A program made the translations under genes and the position numbers. Of a stretch of 64,000 bases of DNA, positions 22,816 through 35,030 are shown one piece after another. The DNA is taken from the NCBI RefSeq assembly GCF_020360975.1, contig NW_025408670.1, positions 5,270,001-5,334,000 on the forward strand. The letters are read 5' to 3'. The notes beneath the pieces were generated by a model. The model was not told where the DNA came from and did no database searches. It saw nothing but the letters and a program-made list of their open reading frames with translations. Each line of letters starts with the position of its first letter. Positions within the stretch are counted from its first letter, which is position 1. This DNA comes from Hirsutella rhossiliensis. Lineage: Eukaryota; Ascomycota; Sordariomycetes; Hypocreales; Ophiocordycipitaceae.

Positions 22816-25800
22816 TAATATCTCCCCTCCTTTTAGTCTTATCCGTAAGACCTACTATAGCTACCTTAGCCGCTATATATAAATATACCCTTATCGCGTT
22901 ATACGTAAGTATATCGTTCCTTATTTCTTTATCCTTTTAGGATATACTACTAATAGTATATTTAGTTATATACTAAAAAATCGTTCTTAAAAAGCCTCTA
23001 AGCGCGCTACTCTTACCGAATATATCGACTTAAGTAGAGATCCTATTAATATACTATATACTTAATACTTTAAAGTAAAGAAGACGAATTATTAAATAGC
23101 CGAAAATTCTTTGCGCTATAATAATTATATTACTAGTAGTCGTCCTTATTATAATAGTATTTTAGTAGCCTTTTCTTATAGGTATCTTTTAATTCTTTCT
23201 ACGCGTAGTAGCTAATATATTTCTTCTAGTAACTAAATTATTAGTAGAGTAGCGTAGGCTATATTCTAAAGAGGAGGAAGCTAGGGAAGCCTTATTAGAG
23301 CTTTAAGTATAGCTTATAAACCTTTAGTTATAAATATCTATCGCCGTTAATCGTTTAGCTTATATCTAGAAGATTTAGAATTATATAAAGGAAAAGAGTT
23401 CTAAGTTATTTCGTCGTAGTATCTAAGAAGTAGATACTAAAGATAGCGTTTTACCTATACTCGATATATATAAGTATTAGGTAGTAAATAACTTATAATC
23501 GTTAGGCATTCTTAATAAGGCGAATTAGTCCTCGTTTAGTATTAGTAAGGAGTTTATAGATCTTAGTCCTTTAATCCCTCTTAAACCTTCTAGTAAAATT
23601 ATCGAAGTAGAGAGCTATAGTAGGTTAAGTGCTTAAGTAGTTCCTAAGTATTTTCCTCTAATCTATATCCCTTTTACTTAATAAGGTATTCTTATTACTA
23701 ACCTTATTTTTTTATATTTAGTATTTATTCTACTTTATATTCTTAATCGTTATTAACTTTAATTTTTTCCTATAGTTTAGCGTTTTATAGTACTAGTTCT
23801 AATAATAAGATATAAAATATTAGGTATATCTATATTATCGTTAATAGCGAAAGTTTATAGTTAACTTTTAAAATAATTTTCTTAACCTTAAACGGTCTAA
23901 GTTTCTTAAAATCTAATTTATTACTTAGTCGTTTTATTTTAATATTTCGTTATATAAGGTAAACTATATCTCCCTCTTAAAAGATTAGTCCTTATAATCT
24001 TTTCTAATTATAGTAAGTAGATATTCGTTCTTTAATAAATTAGAGTTCTTATTATATTTCTTTATATAATTTTCGTAGCTAATCTACTTATAGTATTACT
24101 TATTCCGCTTATAGTCCTTATTAAGTAACCTTAAATACTTCTAGGTTATATCCGTAATTAGCGTATACTAGTAAGAGCTTAGTTATTTCTATAACTAAGC
24201 TATTATAAGCTAGTTATACTATTAGTAGCTATTTAACTTAATCGTTTTATTTATAGCTAATATAGTATTATAAATATTATTTAAGCGTTTAGTTAAGTCG
24301 TTCTATTTATCTATTTATTTATAGGTAATAAGCTATACTAAGCTTATATTTCGTCCCTAATTATACTATAAGAGCTTACTAAAACTTAGCTATAAATATA
24401 CTTCCTTTATTAAAGATAATCTCGTTTAATAGTCTATAATTACTAATAATTATTTATAGGAATATATATACTAGCTCTTCTATATTACTTACTTCTTTAT
24501 ATAGTAAGAAGTATCTATACTTCGTTAGTCTATTAGTAATAACGAATATACTATTATACTTAACGTTAGTTATAAGTTCTTTTAATAGTAGTAGCTTTAT
24601 AATATAGTCGAAAGCTATCGAATCCTATAGTTTTTCTAGTACTAGTAGCGGTTATAATTCTCTATATAGTTTATATTATTTAGCTTTACTTTATATATAA
24701 AGTTTATATTCTTTAATAACTTATCGTACTACTTCTTTAAGTTATAGGAAGTTATATTATCGTTTAATCTATTTTATTATTCTTTAGATTCCCTAGTATC
24801 TATATATTAAATATTTATATATATATATCTTATATAACTTTATCTTATAATTCTAGTAGTATCTAGATTTTATTTTTATATATTAAAACTTCTAAATATT
24901 CTATATTATATCTATTTAGTACTTTATATTCTTTTATCTATTTTAGGATCTTTTAGTATATTAAGTCGTTAGGTTATACTTTAAATATTATATTTAGCTA
25001 TCGTTACTAGTAATTCCCGTTTTCGTTAATTTCTAAGAGCTATCCTTTCGCTATAAGTGCTCTTATATTATAGTTACTTCGTCGACTAAGGGCATTAGCT
25101 TAACTATTTTCTATTCCTTTTCTATAGATTATTTTATAGTCGAATTTTAATAATTATTTAGCCTATTAGATCTATTATCTATTTAACTATTACGTTATTA
25201 TAAAATATAAGATATTCTTATAATCTATATAGACCTTAACTTTATATTTACTTTTAAGAAGATAATATTAAAATTCCTTAAAAGCTTAAATAATTATAAG
25301 GAATTCTTTATTATAGATAAGGTAACTAAGTTCTATACTATATAGCTTTTTCGAGTAGAATATAATTAATTATAGTCTTCCTTTATCATTTTTCTATTTA
25401 ATTTATACTCTTAAAGTAAAGTCTAATATATTAGTTTTAAGTTTAATTTATTATTTTAGATTAAAGGTAGTTAAGACTAGTTCTTATATAATTATAGTCT
25501 TAATATATTTAAAAGCTTCGTTAGCTTTATCGTCCTATATAAATTCTTTTTCCTTCTTTATTAAGTCGTATAATAGTACTATAATCTTTCCGAAATCTTT
25601 AATAAATCGTTAGTAGTAATTTATAAATCCTAGGAAACTTTATATATCCTTAACGTTCTTTAGCGTTAACTATTCTTTAACTAAGTTAATTTTATTTTAT
25701 TATATTTATATCTCTTTTAGTAAGATCGTATATCTAAGGAAGTCTACTTTCTATATATAGAACTTACTTTTCTTTAGTTTAACTAGTAACTTTATATTCT

Positions 25801-28800
25801 AAAGTACGTAGAGTACCTTATAAATATATTCCTTATATTCTTCTAAGGTATCTAAGAAAATTAGGATATTATCTAGGTATACTACTATAAAGATATCTAA
25901 GTATTCGCGTAGGATATTATTAATTATCTATTAAAAGGTAGCTAGTATATTTATAAGTTTAAATAGTATTACTAGATATTTAAATAGTCTAAATTTCGTT
26001 TTAAAGGCTATTATCTATTCGCGTCCCTTTTTTATATATATTAAATTATAGGCGCCTTTAAGGTTAAGGGCTATAAACTATTTTTTACTATATAGTCGAT
26101 CTTATAGTTCCGATATAAGCGGTAATAGTATTCGGTCTTTTATTATAATATTATTTAAGTATCTATAGTCGATAACTAATTATAGCTTACCGTTTTTCTT
26201 TAAAATAAATATAACTAGGTAGCTTACTTTAGATATTAACGTTTATATATATCCTTTTTATAGATTCTCGTTAAGGTAGTCGTATAGCGTTTATAGTTAC
26301 TTTTTATTTAAGTTATAGATTTTATAGAACGTTAGCGTTATTCTATCCTTAAAATAAATTTTATAGTCCTATTAGCTATATTTAGGTAACCCTATCTTAA
26401 GTTCTTCCTTAAAGAGTTTATTATATTTCTAGTATTCTTAGGGGATATTCTTTATTCTATCTTATAGGCTTTATTCTTTCTTTTAAAAGCTAGTTTCTCT
26501 TAACTTAAGTTCTTTATTAATTTATTTAAGGTCTTTCCTTAGAGTAGTAATAACTTTTTAGATCTTTATATTATATCCTTTATTTTATTTATATTAGATA
26601 CTAAGTTATATAGCTATATTAGTTAGTATATAGGTCTTATTAGTTAATTTTATTATATCCGCTAGTTCGGTTACTATTTTTATTTATATTGCTAAAGCTT
26701 ATAATAATTTACTTAAACGGTTATTTATTTTATCCTATTTAATAGCTAAATTATTATAAAATTTTACTTTCTCTTAAATCTATTAGTCTTAGAAACTTAT
26801 ATCTTCGTTCTAATATAGCTAGCTAGTTTTCTAGTTAATTAGTAGGTTGCTTTCCTATAGCTATAAAAGCCCTAATATAAGGTTATATTCTTTAATATCT
26901 ATAATATCGAAGTCGACTTATTTATTATAGCCCTAAATATTAATATCGAGGTAATTAATCTCTATATTAATAATTCCGTTATTATAGTTAAAGGCCTCTC
27001 TTTTAATATTCGTAAGTTTATATAGATCTTTCTTATATCTCTATATAAGTTAGTAACGATTAACGACTCTAAGTAAAACGTAATTACTTATTACGCTATA
27101 GTCTAAAAGTATATATATATAATATCCCGCGATTTAGATATCTAATACTATTTAGTTACTATAGCTTACCGTTACTATATATAAGGTCCTTAGATCTTAT
27201 TATATACTAGTCTATAGCCCTTTTATAGATAATATACCTTGTTTTTTACTTAGTTTTTATTTATTTTATTTAAGTATTCTTCTTCGATTTATTATTAATA
27301 TTATTTCTTTATATTTTCGTTATATAGTATTATATTAAGGCTTAAGAAACTAATTTCTTATAGCTAATTAAAGATTTCTTATTTCTTAACGCTATATCGT
27401 TTATATTATACTACTTTATAGTTAATTATATACTATACTTTATAATTTTATTTATTTTTATACTAAAGGTTAAGTTTTCGTTTAGCGTCTTTTTATTTTT
27501 CGCGTAGTATTTTTATATCGATTCTTCCTTAGTCGAATATAGCCTATAGCCTTTATATATATTACTAATAATCTTTTAATATACTATTATATTATTTATA
27601 CTATACTTATACTTTTTTATATTTATAAACTCTATAGTTTAAGTATATATATTCGTTATAATCTTCCTTATTATATTTAACTTATTATATAAGTCTTTAA
27701 AAGATTAAAGGTTTAAATACCTTAAAGTAAGTAGCGTTATACTATTCTTCTATTTTAGCGTATTTATAGATTTTATATATCTCCGAAAGATATCTCGTTA
27801 ATAAACTATAATTATCGCGGTATTTAAGTAGCGTACTATAATTAGGTTTTAATAATATAACTTAGTCGTTTAAGTAGCGTTAATCGATTTTTTAGTAGTT
27901 TAGTTCTATGCCTAGGTAAGGTTTCGAAAATACTTATCCCTTAACCCTAACTAAGAAGGCGTTATATCGTGCCTTTATCTAAAAATATATTATATAATCT
28001 AGGTAGACGTATAATATTTATAAAATATACTTATAATACTTATAAGTAAGTAGTATTTATAAATTATCTTTAAATTCTCCTTATAGTTACTATTCTTATT
28101 ATAGAGCTATAAAGGTATTAACTATAGCGATAGCTATAGCGTAGTCTCCTCTATATAGTACTAGTTAATATTAAATTAATATAGCTTATTAGTTTTCTAT
28201 AAGAATTTAAGGCGTTTATTAAGTTTTAATTTTAAGTATTTCTTTAAATTCTTCGAAGTATAAAGTATATTCTTTAATTATAGTATTCTCCCTTAATAGC
28301 GAGGGTAGTAGTATAAGTTTATTCTTATCTTCTATTTCTCTAGGTATTTCTTATTCTTTAAAGCTTATATCGTCGATACTTTATTATTCTTCTTTAAGTA
28401 GTTATCTAAGTTTTATAAGTATAAGGGCTATATCTATATCTTCTTTATTATATTACTTATAGACTACCTATTATTATTATTAATCTTTATTTTATATATC
28501 CTCCTAAAATTATTTACCGTTCTTCTTAATCTAGTCTTAAGAGACTTCTTTAAGATAGGGGTATTTTAGTTCTACGAATTTAACTTATTTTTATATTTTA
28601 GGATCCCTTTATTATATTATTATAAAGGTCTTCTTTAAGGGCTTTAGGAACTATCTAATACTATTCTTATCGCTTAAGTATACTATATACTTATCGTTAT
28701 AGTATATAGTCTAACTAAGGAGTTTATACTTTAGTTCTTATTTATTAGTAGCGTTTAGGTATTTCTTACCTTTTAGGGCTAGTACCTAATAGGTTTTCTT

Positions 28801-29767
28801 CTCCTTATAAGGTTATCTATATTCTTTAAAGTAATATCTAAGTTTCCTATAATTAAAATACTTTCCTTTACTTTTCTATATTATATTTAGATCTATCTTA
28901 CTTAGGTTAGTTATATAGGTATAGGTAATAAGAGTTTCGCGCTTTTTTTTATAGTTAGCGCGTTAGTTAAAGTTATTCTTATAAGAAGGGTTTTAGTTTC
29001 CTCTTCCTTATTTCTTTTCTTAGCGTCGCGTATACTATTTATTATTAATTCGTACTACTATAGTAATATAGTCTAAGAGGTTATTAGGTCGATTTTCCTT
29101 ATAGAGCTTATCCTTAACTTCTTCTTTAAGCCTATCGTAAAATCGTAATATAAGGGGTTCGTTATCTTAATTAAGCTTTAAGGTAACTTAATAGAACTTT
29201 ATAGTATAATTTAATACTAAGATCCTTTATCGGAGTTCTTAGAGTTTTTATTTAGCTTCTTATTCCTTATTAGTTATTTTAAATACTTTCGTAATAGCTT
29301 CTTTAAATCCTTAGAAACTAGCAAAGACTTTATCTATCTTATTATCTCGTCGCGCTAGTTAGTTATTAAGAAAGTCCCTTATAATAGGTCTAAACTAAGC
29401 GAGTGCTATTTTAGATAAATAATTTCCTATATAAAGTACCTTTTTAACTAAATCTAAGAGTTTAGTAGGATAAAACCGGTAGTAGGCCTTAAGTTAGGTA
29501 AGAAAGTCTCGAAGCGTGCTATAAGTACTATCGAATAGTCCTAGCTATTTTAGTTTAACTACTTCTTTAAGGTCCCTAACTTATCCGTTACCTCCTTTAT
29601 TCCTAAGTAACTATACTTTATATTAAAGGGCGATAATTTCGCGTATTATATCCTAAGGCGATATAGTAGCTCTAGAGTTAGTTAATCTAGTTTACTATAT
29701 AAGTATATTAATAGTTATAATATTACTTAGAGTAACGCGGTATTATACTAAATAAGAGCTTTTAATA

Positions 29768-30217
29768 TATAATAACTAGTATTATTCTTAAGGGATAAAC
29801 CTATTAAGGGGTTTATATTAATAGATATAATAGGGCGTGGTTTAAGTAATAATAAGTATATTATATTAGTAATAAGTTAAAGGTTATAGACTATAGACTA
29901 TAACTAGGTAATTAAAATTAAAGATAGAATTATAATAAAGATCTATATTAAAAGCTAGAGAGCTATCTATTTAAAGGAGTAAAAGTAGGTAGCTATATAT
30001 ACCTATAGAGACTATCCTTAGATTATAGGCCTAGCTATAATCCTTTATATTAGATTATATAGAGCGTAGTAATCTTATTAATCCTAGATTACTTAGAGCT
30101 TTACGATCCCCTCGATCCTATATCTATTAGATAGTTATGCCGACTATTTATCCGTTAAACTATATTACGTGCTTAACGCGGTCGACCGTTAGCGGCCTAG
30201 TAGCTATAGTCGTAATA
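29768..30217 (-). repeat. 5' LTR of Gypsy-2
   Basis: It is 450 bp and matches the Gypsy-1 LTRs apart from RIP-type transitions. It is followed by the TAGGC target duplication and the 5' part of LINE B. Confidence 0.87.
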
Positions 30218-30716
30218 TAGGCCTACTAGGCTAGATTAGGCTAGTAGCCTAGGTAGGTACTAGGCTTATTTCGTTATCTTCTATCTCGATATCCTCTTAG
30301 CCTTAGTCTTAGTCTCGGGCTTTAAGCTTCCCTTCCGGGGTCCTTAGAGGGCGTTAGCCTTTTAAGGCTTCTTTTAAGCGGGCCCTAGCCTCTAGGGTAC
30401 TTATTTCGACCCTTATATTAAAGGGGTCGAGGGGGCCCGCCTAGGGCCTAGGCTAGGGTCCTAGGTCGGGTCCGGGCTTAGTTACGTTTATAGGGGGTAC
30501 GTATTAGTTAGCGGGGGCGGGGAAGAGTTTTCTACCTATATAAGGGAAAACCTAGCCTAGCTCGCTATCTTCGGCAGTATATTACGCACCCGCTAGTAGC
30601 TACGCGAGGCTATACTTAGGGGGGCGTAATATACTATTCGCGAGGGTTCTAGGTATATACTTTTTTTATATTTTAGGCTTAGTTTTAAAAAGTTAGCTAA
30701 AAAGATATAATAATAT
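30218..30716 (-). mobile_element. LINE B, 5' end (5' UTR and ORF1 start, inverted)
   Basis: This is the remainder of LINE B beyond Gypsy-2. It matches the reverse complement of 6070-6570 in LINE A, including the GC-rich leader with GGGGGCGGGGAAGAG. The element's 5' end is at about 30716, where LINE C begins on the other strand. Confidence 0.82.
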
Positions 30717-33700
30717 ATACTAATAAGGGTGCTCTTACTTTAAGGTCTAATACTATAACTATAAGGGAGAATACCTTATAACTAATAAGGTATAATACGG
30801 AGTCTATAAGGGAATAACTAATACTTAATAGCCTTAGCCCCCTTATACTTATAAGGCCCCTAAAGCCCCCTAGGCCCCTATTATATATTAGTATTATATA
30901 GTATAATACTAATAGGTAGGAAACAGCCCTAGACCTATCTAATAAGAGCCTTACCTCTATAAGATCGATAATAGCTATATCCTATAGTATCTAGCCTATA
31001 ACGTTATAACCCTTATCCCTTCTACCGACTTTCCTAAGCTCGATAGGAGGCCTAGGGTTATAGCTTATAAGAGGAAGGAAGCCTAGATAAAAGCTAGCCC
31101 TAGCTTCGACCTCTTTTACGATCCTAATATATAGGCTATAAGGGTAAAAGGCGCCGAGCTATTTACCCTTATTAACCTATATAACGAAAAAGAGGCTAAA
31201 GGGGCCCTAGCTAGCTAAGGCTAGTAAGGGCCCCTTATAATAGAAAGGCTACTACTAATAGCCTAGCTCCTATAATAGCCCTTTCTATTAGTAGGGGACT
31301 TTAACCTATACTACCCTTAGTAGAACCCGTTTATAGAATCCTCTAAGGCCTATAAGGCAGAAGCCCTTATTAGCTAGCTCGACCGCTATAAGGCCTCCTT
31401 ATTAATAGACCTTATAGTAGCTATAAAAGGCACCTACTAAAGGGAAGGCTTAAAAGGGACCTTAGTTATAGACCTTACTTTCTATAGCCCCTTTAAGTAA
31501 CTAACCTAGGCTAACTTCTACTTCTTAGAGGCTACGGGCTTAGACTATAAGCTTATAGCCTTTAAAGCTAGCTTAAGGGGCCCTAATAGGCCCTTATTAG
31601 CTAGGCTTACTACCTATAACTATAGGAAAGTAAACTAAAAGGCCTTCTTAGAATACCTAGCTAAGAAGGAATAAGACCTCCTTATAGCTATAGAGAGGGC
31701 TATAAAACGAGACGACTTAGAGGGGATAGCCTCCCTTTTAATAAGAACCCTTATAAAGGCCTTTAACGTAGCGATACCGAAAAAAAGGCCTTATAAGGGA
31801 TCTAAACCCTAGTAGACCGACGAGCTAACCTCCTTTTTGAAAGCCCTAAGCCTAGCCTAACGGGCCTATAGGCTAGCTTAGGACGAGGAGAGCTAGAAGA
31901 GCTTTATAGAGGCCTAAAATAGCTTTAAGTACGTTATTAAGGCTACTAAAAAGCAATACTAAGAGAGCTTCCTAGTAAAAGTAATAAGAAAGGACGTCTT
32001 TATAGCCTTTTCCTATACTAAGGCTAAAGCTAACCCTACCCTTCTAAGTATCTCGTATATAAAAAAAAGGATAGAGGTAAAAGCTAATACCTTTATAGAA
32101 AAATATAAGGCCTTCTTAACGACCCTTTTTCCGACCCCGGACCCTAGCCCTAGCCCTCCTAGCCCCCCCTAGAGCCTAGAAAAAGAAGAGCCCCGGGCCC
32201 TATAGGTAGTAAGGGCATAGCTAAGTAGGACTAGTAAGAGCTAAAGGACCCCGAGATTAAAAGGGCTATCGTTAGCTCTTTTAATAAGAAAGCCCCTAGC
32301 CTAGACTCCCTTCCTTAGCTTCCTCCCTATTTAATATACTTATAAGGTTATTCCTATAGTCTTTAATAAGGCCTATAAAGCCCTATTTAACTAAGGATAC
32401 TACCTTAAGGCATAGAAGGAAGCTATAGGAATTATACTCCTTAAGTAAAATAAGCTAGACTATACTATCCTTAAAGCCTATAAGGGTTTAAGTCTACTTA
32501 ACTACTTAGGGAAGGTCCTTAAAAAGCTATACGCTACCTAGCTAAGCTACTTAGCTAATATAGCTAGTCTTCTAAACCCTATATAGCTAAGGGGATAAAA
32601 ATAGTAGTTAGCTATTAATATAGCCTTCCTCCTTCTATACTATATCTAAAAGAAGTAGGAGTCTAATAAGAAGGCTATTACTAGCACCTTCCTATTAAAT
32701 ATAAAAAGCGCCTTTAACTTCGTATTAAAGGAATAGCTTATAAGGGTCCTTAGGGAATTAAACCTCCTTAAGGCCCTTATAAGCTAGGTAGACTACTTCC
32801 TTACTAAAAGGAAGATCTAGCTAGCCTTCGAAGGGCAAACCTAACCCCTAATAGACCTAGTAATAGGGGTACCCTAAGGGTCCCCTATTAGCCCTATCTT
32901 ATTCCTCTTATATATAAGGGGGATACTAGCGGCTAAGGGGTATTAGCTATCTTATATAGACGATTTTAGTATCTCTATAACGTCGACCTCGGCTAAGAAG
33001 AACGCCCGGCAGCTAGAAGCTATAGCTGCTAACTTATTCGAATAAGCTAAGGACTAAGGGGTCTATTTCGACCCCTCTAAGACGGAACTTATTTACTTTA
33101 ATAAGTAAAGGCAGCTTATTTTAAAGGGTATAAAGGTAGGAGGCCTATTTTTCGAAGCGAAGCCCTTAGTACGGTAGCTAGGGGTCTTCTTTAACTCTAA
33201 GCTCCTATTTAAATAATATATTAAAAAGAAGGTAGCCTCCGTATAAGCTGCCTTTAAAGGGCTATCCCGCTTAGTTTTTATATAAAGAGGCCTATCGTTT
33301 AGAGCTTCGAGGCAGCTTTACTAGGCCTACGTAACCTCGATAGTAGACTATAGGGCCTAGCTTTAGTATAGGGGGCCTAAGACCCTTAGGAGCCTAATAA
33401 AGCCTTTCTAAAGGCTTTAGAACTAAGCCTTTTTAAAAGTCCTAGGGGCCTTTAAAGGATCCCTTATTAGGGCCCTAGAAGCTAAAGTAGCCCTCCTACT
33501 ACTAAAGGTATAGTTTAAAAAGGTATGCCTCTCCTATACCATTTAAACCCTATACCTCTTACCGAATTACCTTATAAGGTAGGCTTATAACCTAGCCGTA
33601 TAAGATAACCTCGCCGACTTAGGCTCCGACCTAGGAGCCTTAAGCTATATTAGCCCCTATATATAACTCTTCCGCCTCCTTAAAGGCCTAGTAGCTATTA

Positions 33701-35030
33701 TAGGGCCTAACTATAGCTTAGAAAGAAGGAAAGCTAGCTAAGAGCCCCCGTAGGCTCTAAAGCCTAAGGCCTTTATTACGATAATAGAGGCCCCTAAGCC
33801 CCTAGCTAAGAAGTAGTACTAATGCCTCTTAGCTAACCTAGCTAGCTTAAAAGACTTCGGGCTATAGCCCTTAGTCTTTTATACCGACGGCTTTAAGGGG
33901 TGCCTTAAGGGGTCCCTTATAGAGACTAACGCCTACTCCTTCTATAAGATAGGCCTAGAAAATAGGCCTAGTAAGGCGTACTACGAGAACCTAGGACCCT
34001 CTATTAAAGTAGCTAACGTAGAGCTATTCGCGATACTAAGGGTCTTAGAGGACCTAGCTAAGAGGCCTCGGCCTCTAAAGTCTAGCCCCCTTAACCCCCT
34101 TATAGAGGCCTATATCTTTATAGATAGCTAAGCCGCTATACGAAAGGTTAAAGGCTACTCGGACCTAGCTATACGTATTAAAAGGCTCTTAACGAACCTA
34201 GAGGCCTTCTATAATATATAGCTATACTAGTGCCTTAGCTACCTAAGGATCTTTAGTAACGAGCTAGCCGACTAGCTAGCTAAGAAAGGCCTAGGGGCCC
34301 CTATATAAGGAACCCCTATAGTCTTTATTAGCTACCTACGAAGAAAGGTCTAATAAGCTACTAAGGACTACTAGAAGGGCCTCTAGGCTACCGAGGTAGC
34401 TAAAGGCCTTAAGGCTAAAGGCTTAGGTAAGTACTATACGTCTATTTAAAAGACCCCCCGCCTAGCCTTTAGCCTAGAAAAGGACCTTATAAGAAGGCCT
34501 AGGCCGACCCTTTTAGCCTACTACTAACTTCTCCTCGGGGCTAGCTTTTTATTATCCTTCTTAAAGAGGGTTAATAAGGTAGGCCGAGACGACTACCGCT
34601 ATAGCTAAGGAAGGTATACGGCTAGGCACCTTATCCTAAGGTGCCCGAACTATAGGAGGGAAAGAGAGGTCCTATACCGGGCCTCGAAGGGATAGAAGGA
34701 GGCCCTTAGCTTACCTTTTCTCTATAGCACTAAGGAAGGAAGGGAAGCCCTTCTAACCTTCTTAGCTAAAACAGAGATAGGAACAGCTAAGTAGCTCAAA
34801 AAAGAGTAACCTAGGGGCCCTAGGGCCCTTAGGGGGGAAAAACACCGCGTAGGAGGAACTAGATTAACCTTTCCTTTATCTCTGCCTTTATAGCTACCCT
34901 TTCCCTAATTAGTTATAAGCCCCTAGGCTCTATAGCTAGCTAGGGCTACTAATAGGGGCCTAGGCCCCTATTAGCCTCGCTATAGCCCTAGAGGCTATAT
35001 ACGAGTAATAATATATAAAAAAAAAATAAG
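30717..35030 (+). mobile_element. LINE C: 5'-truncated, with complete ORF2 and 3' end
   Basis: It starts within the zinc-knuckle region of ORF1 and continues to a poly(A) tail at about 35018-35027. ORF2 is the best copy for reading domains: endonuclease (VGDFNLYYP-like near 31292), reverse transcriptase with catalytic YIDD at 32953-32964, RNase H with YTDGFKG near 33880-33900, and a C-terminal Cys/His stretch near 34610-34660 (HLILRCPNYRRE). Stops from RIP are frequent, so it is dead. RNase H downstream of the RT is typical of Tad1- and I-type LINEs. Confidence 0.83.

Larger units (their letters stand above)
22361..30217 (-). mobile_element. Gypsy-2: second full-length Ty3/Gypsy copy, heavily RIP-mutated
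   Basis: This element is about 7857 bp and collinear with Gypsy-1 on the opposite strand. LTRs lie at 22361-22815 and 29768-30217, with a 5-bp target duplication TAGGC at 22356-22360 and 30218-30222. The antisense ORF region lies at about 22900-23700, pol at about 23700-27300 and gag at about 28200-29600. CA and TG are practically absent (none seen in sampled lines such as 24001-24120), so it is far more decayed than Gypsy-1. No frame is open. It sits inside LINE B, in the same relative orientation to its host LINE as Gypsy-1 has to LINE A. Confidence 0.9.
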
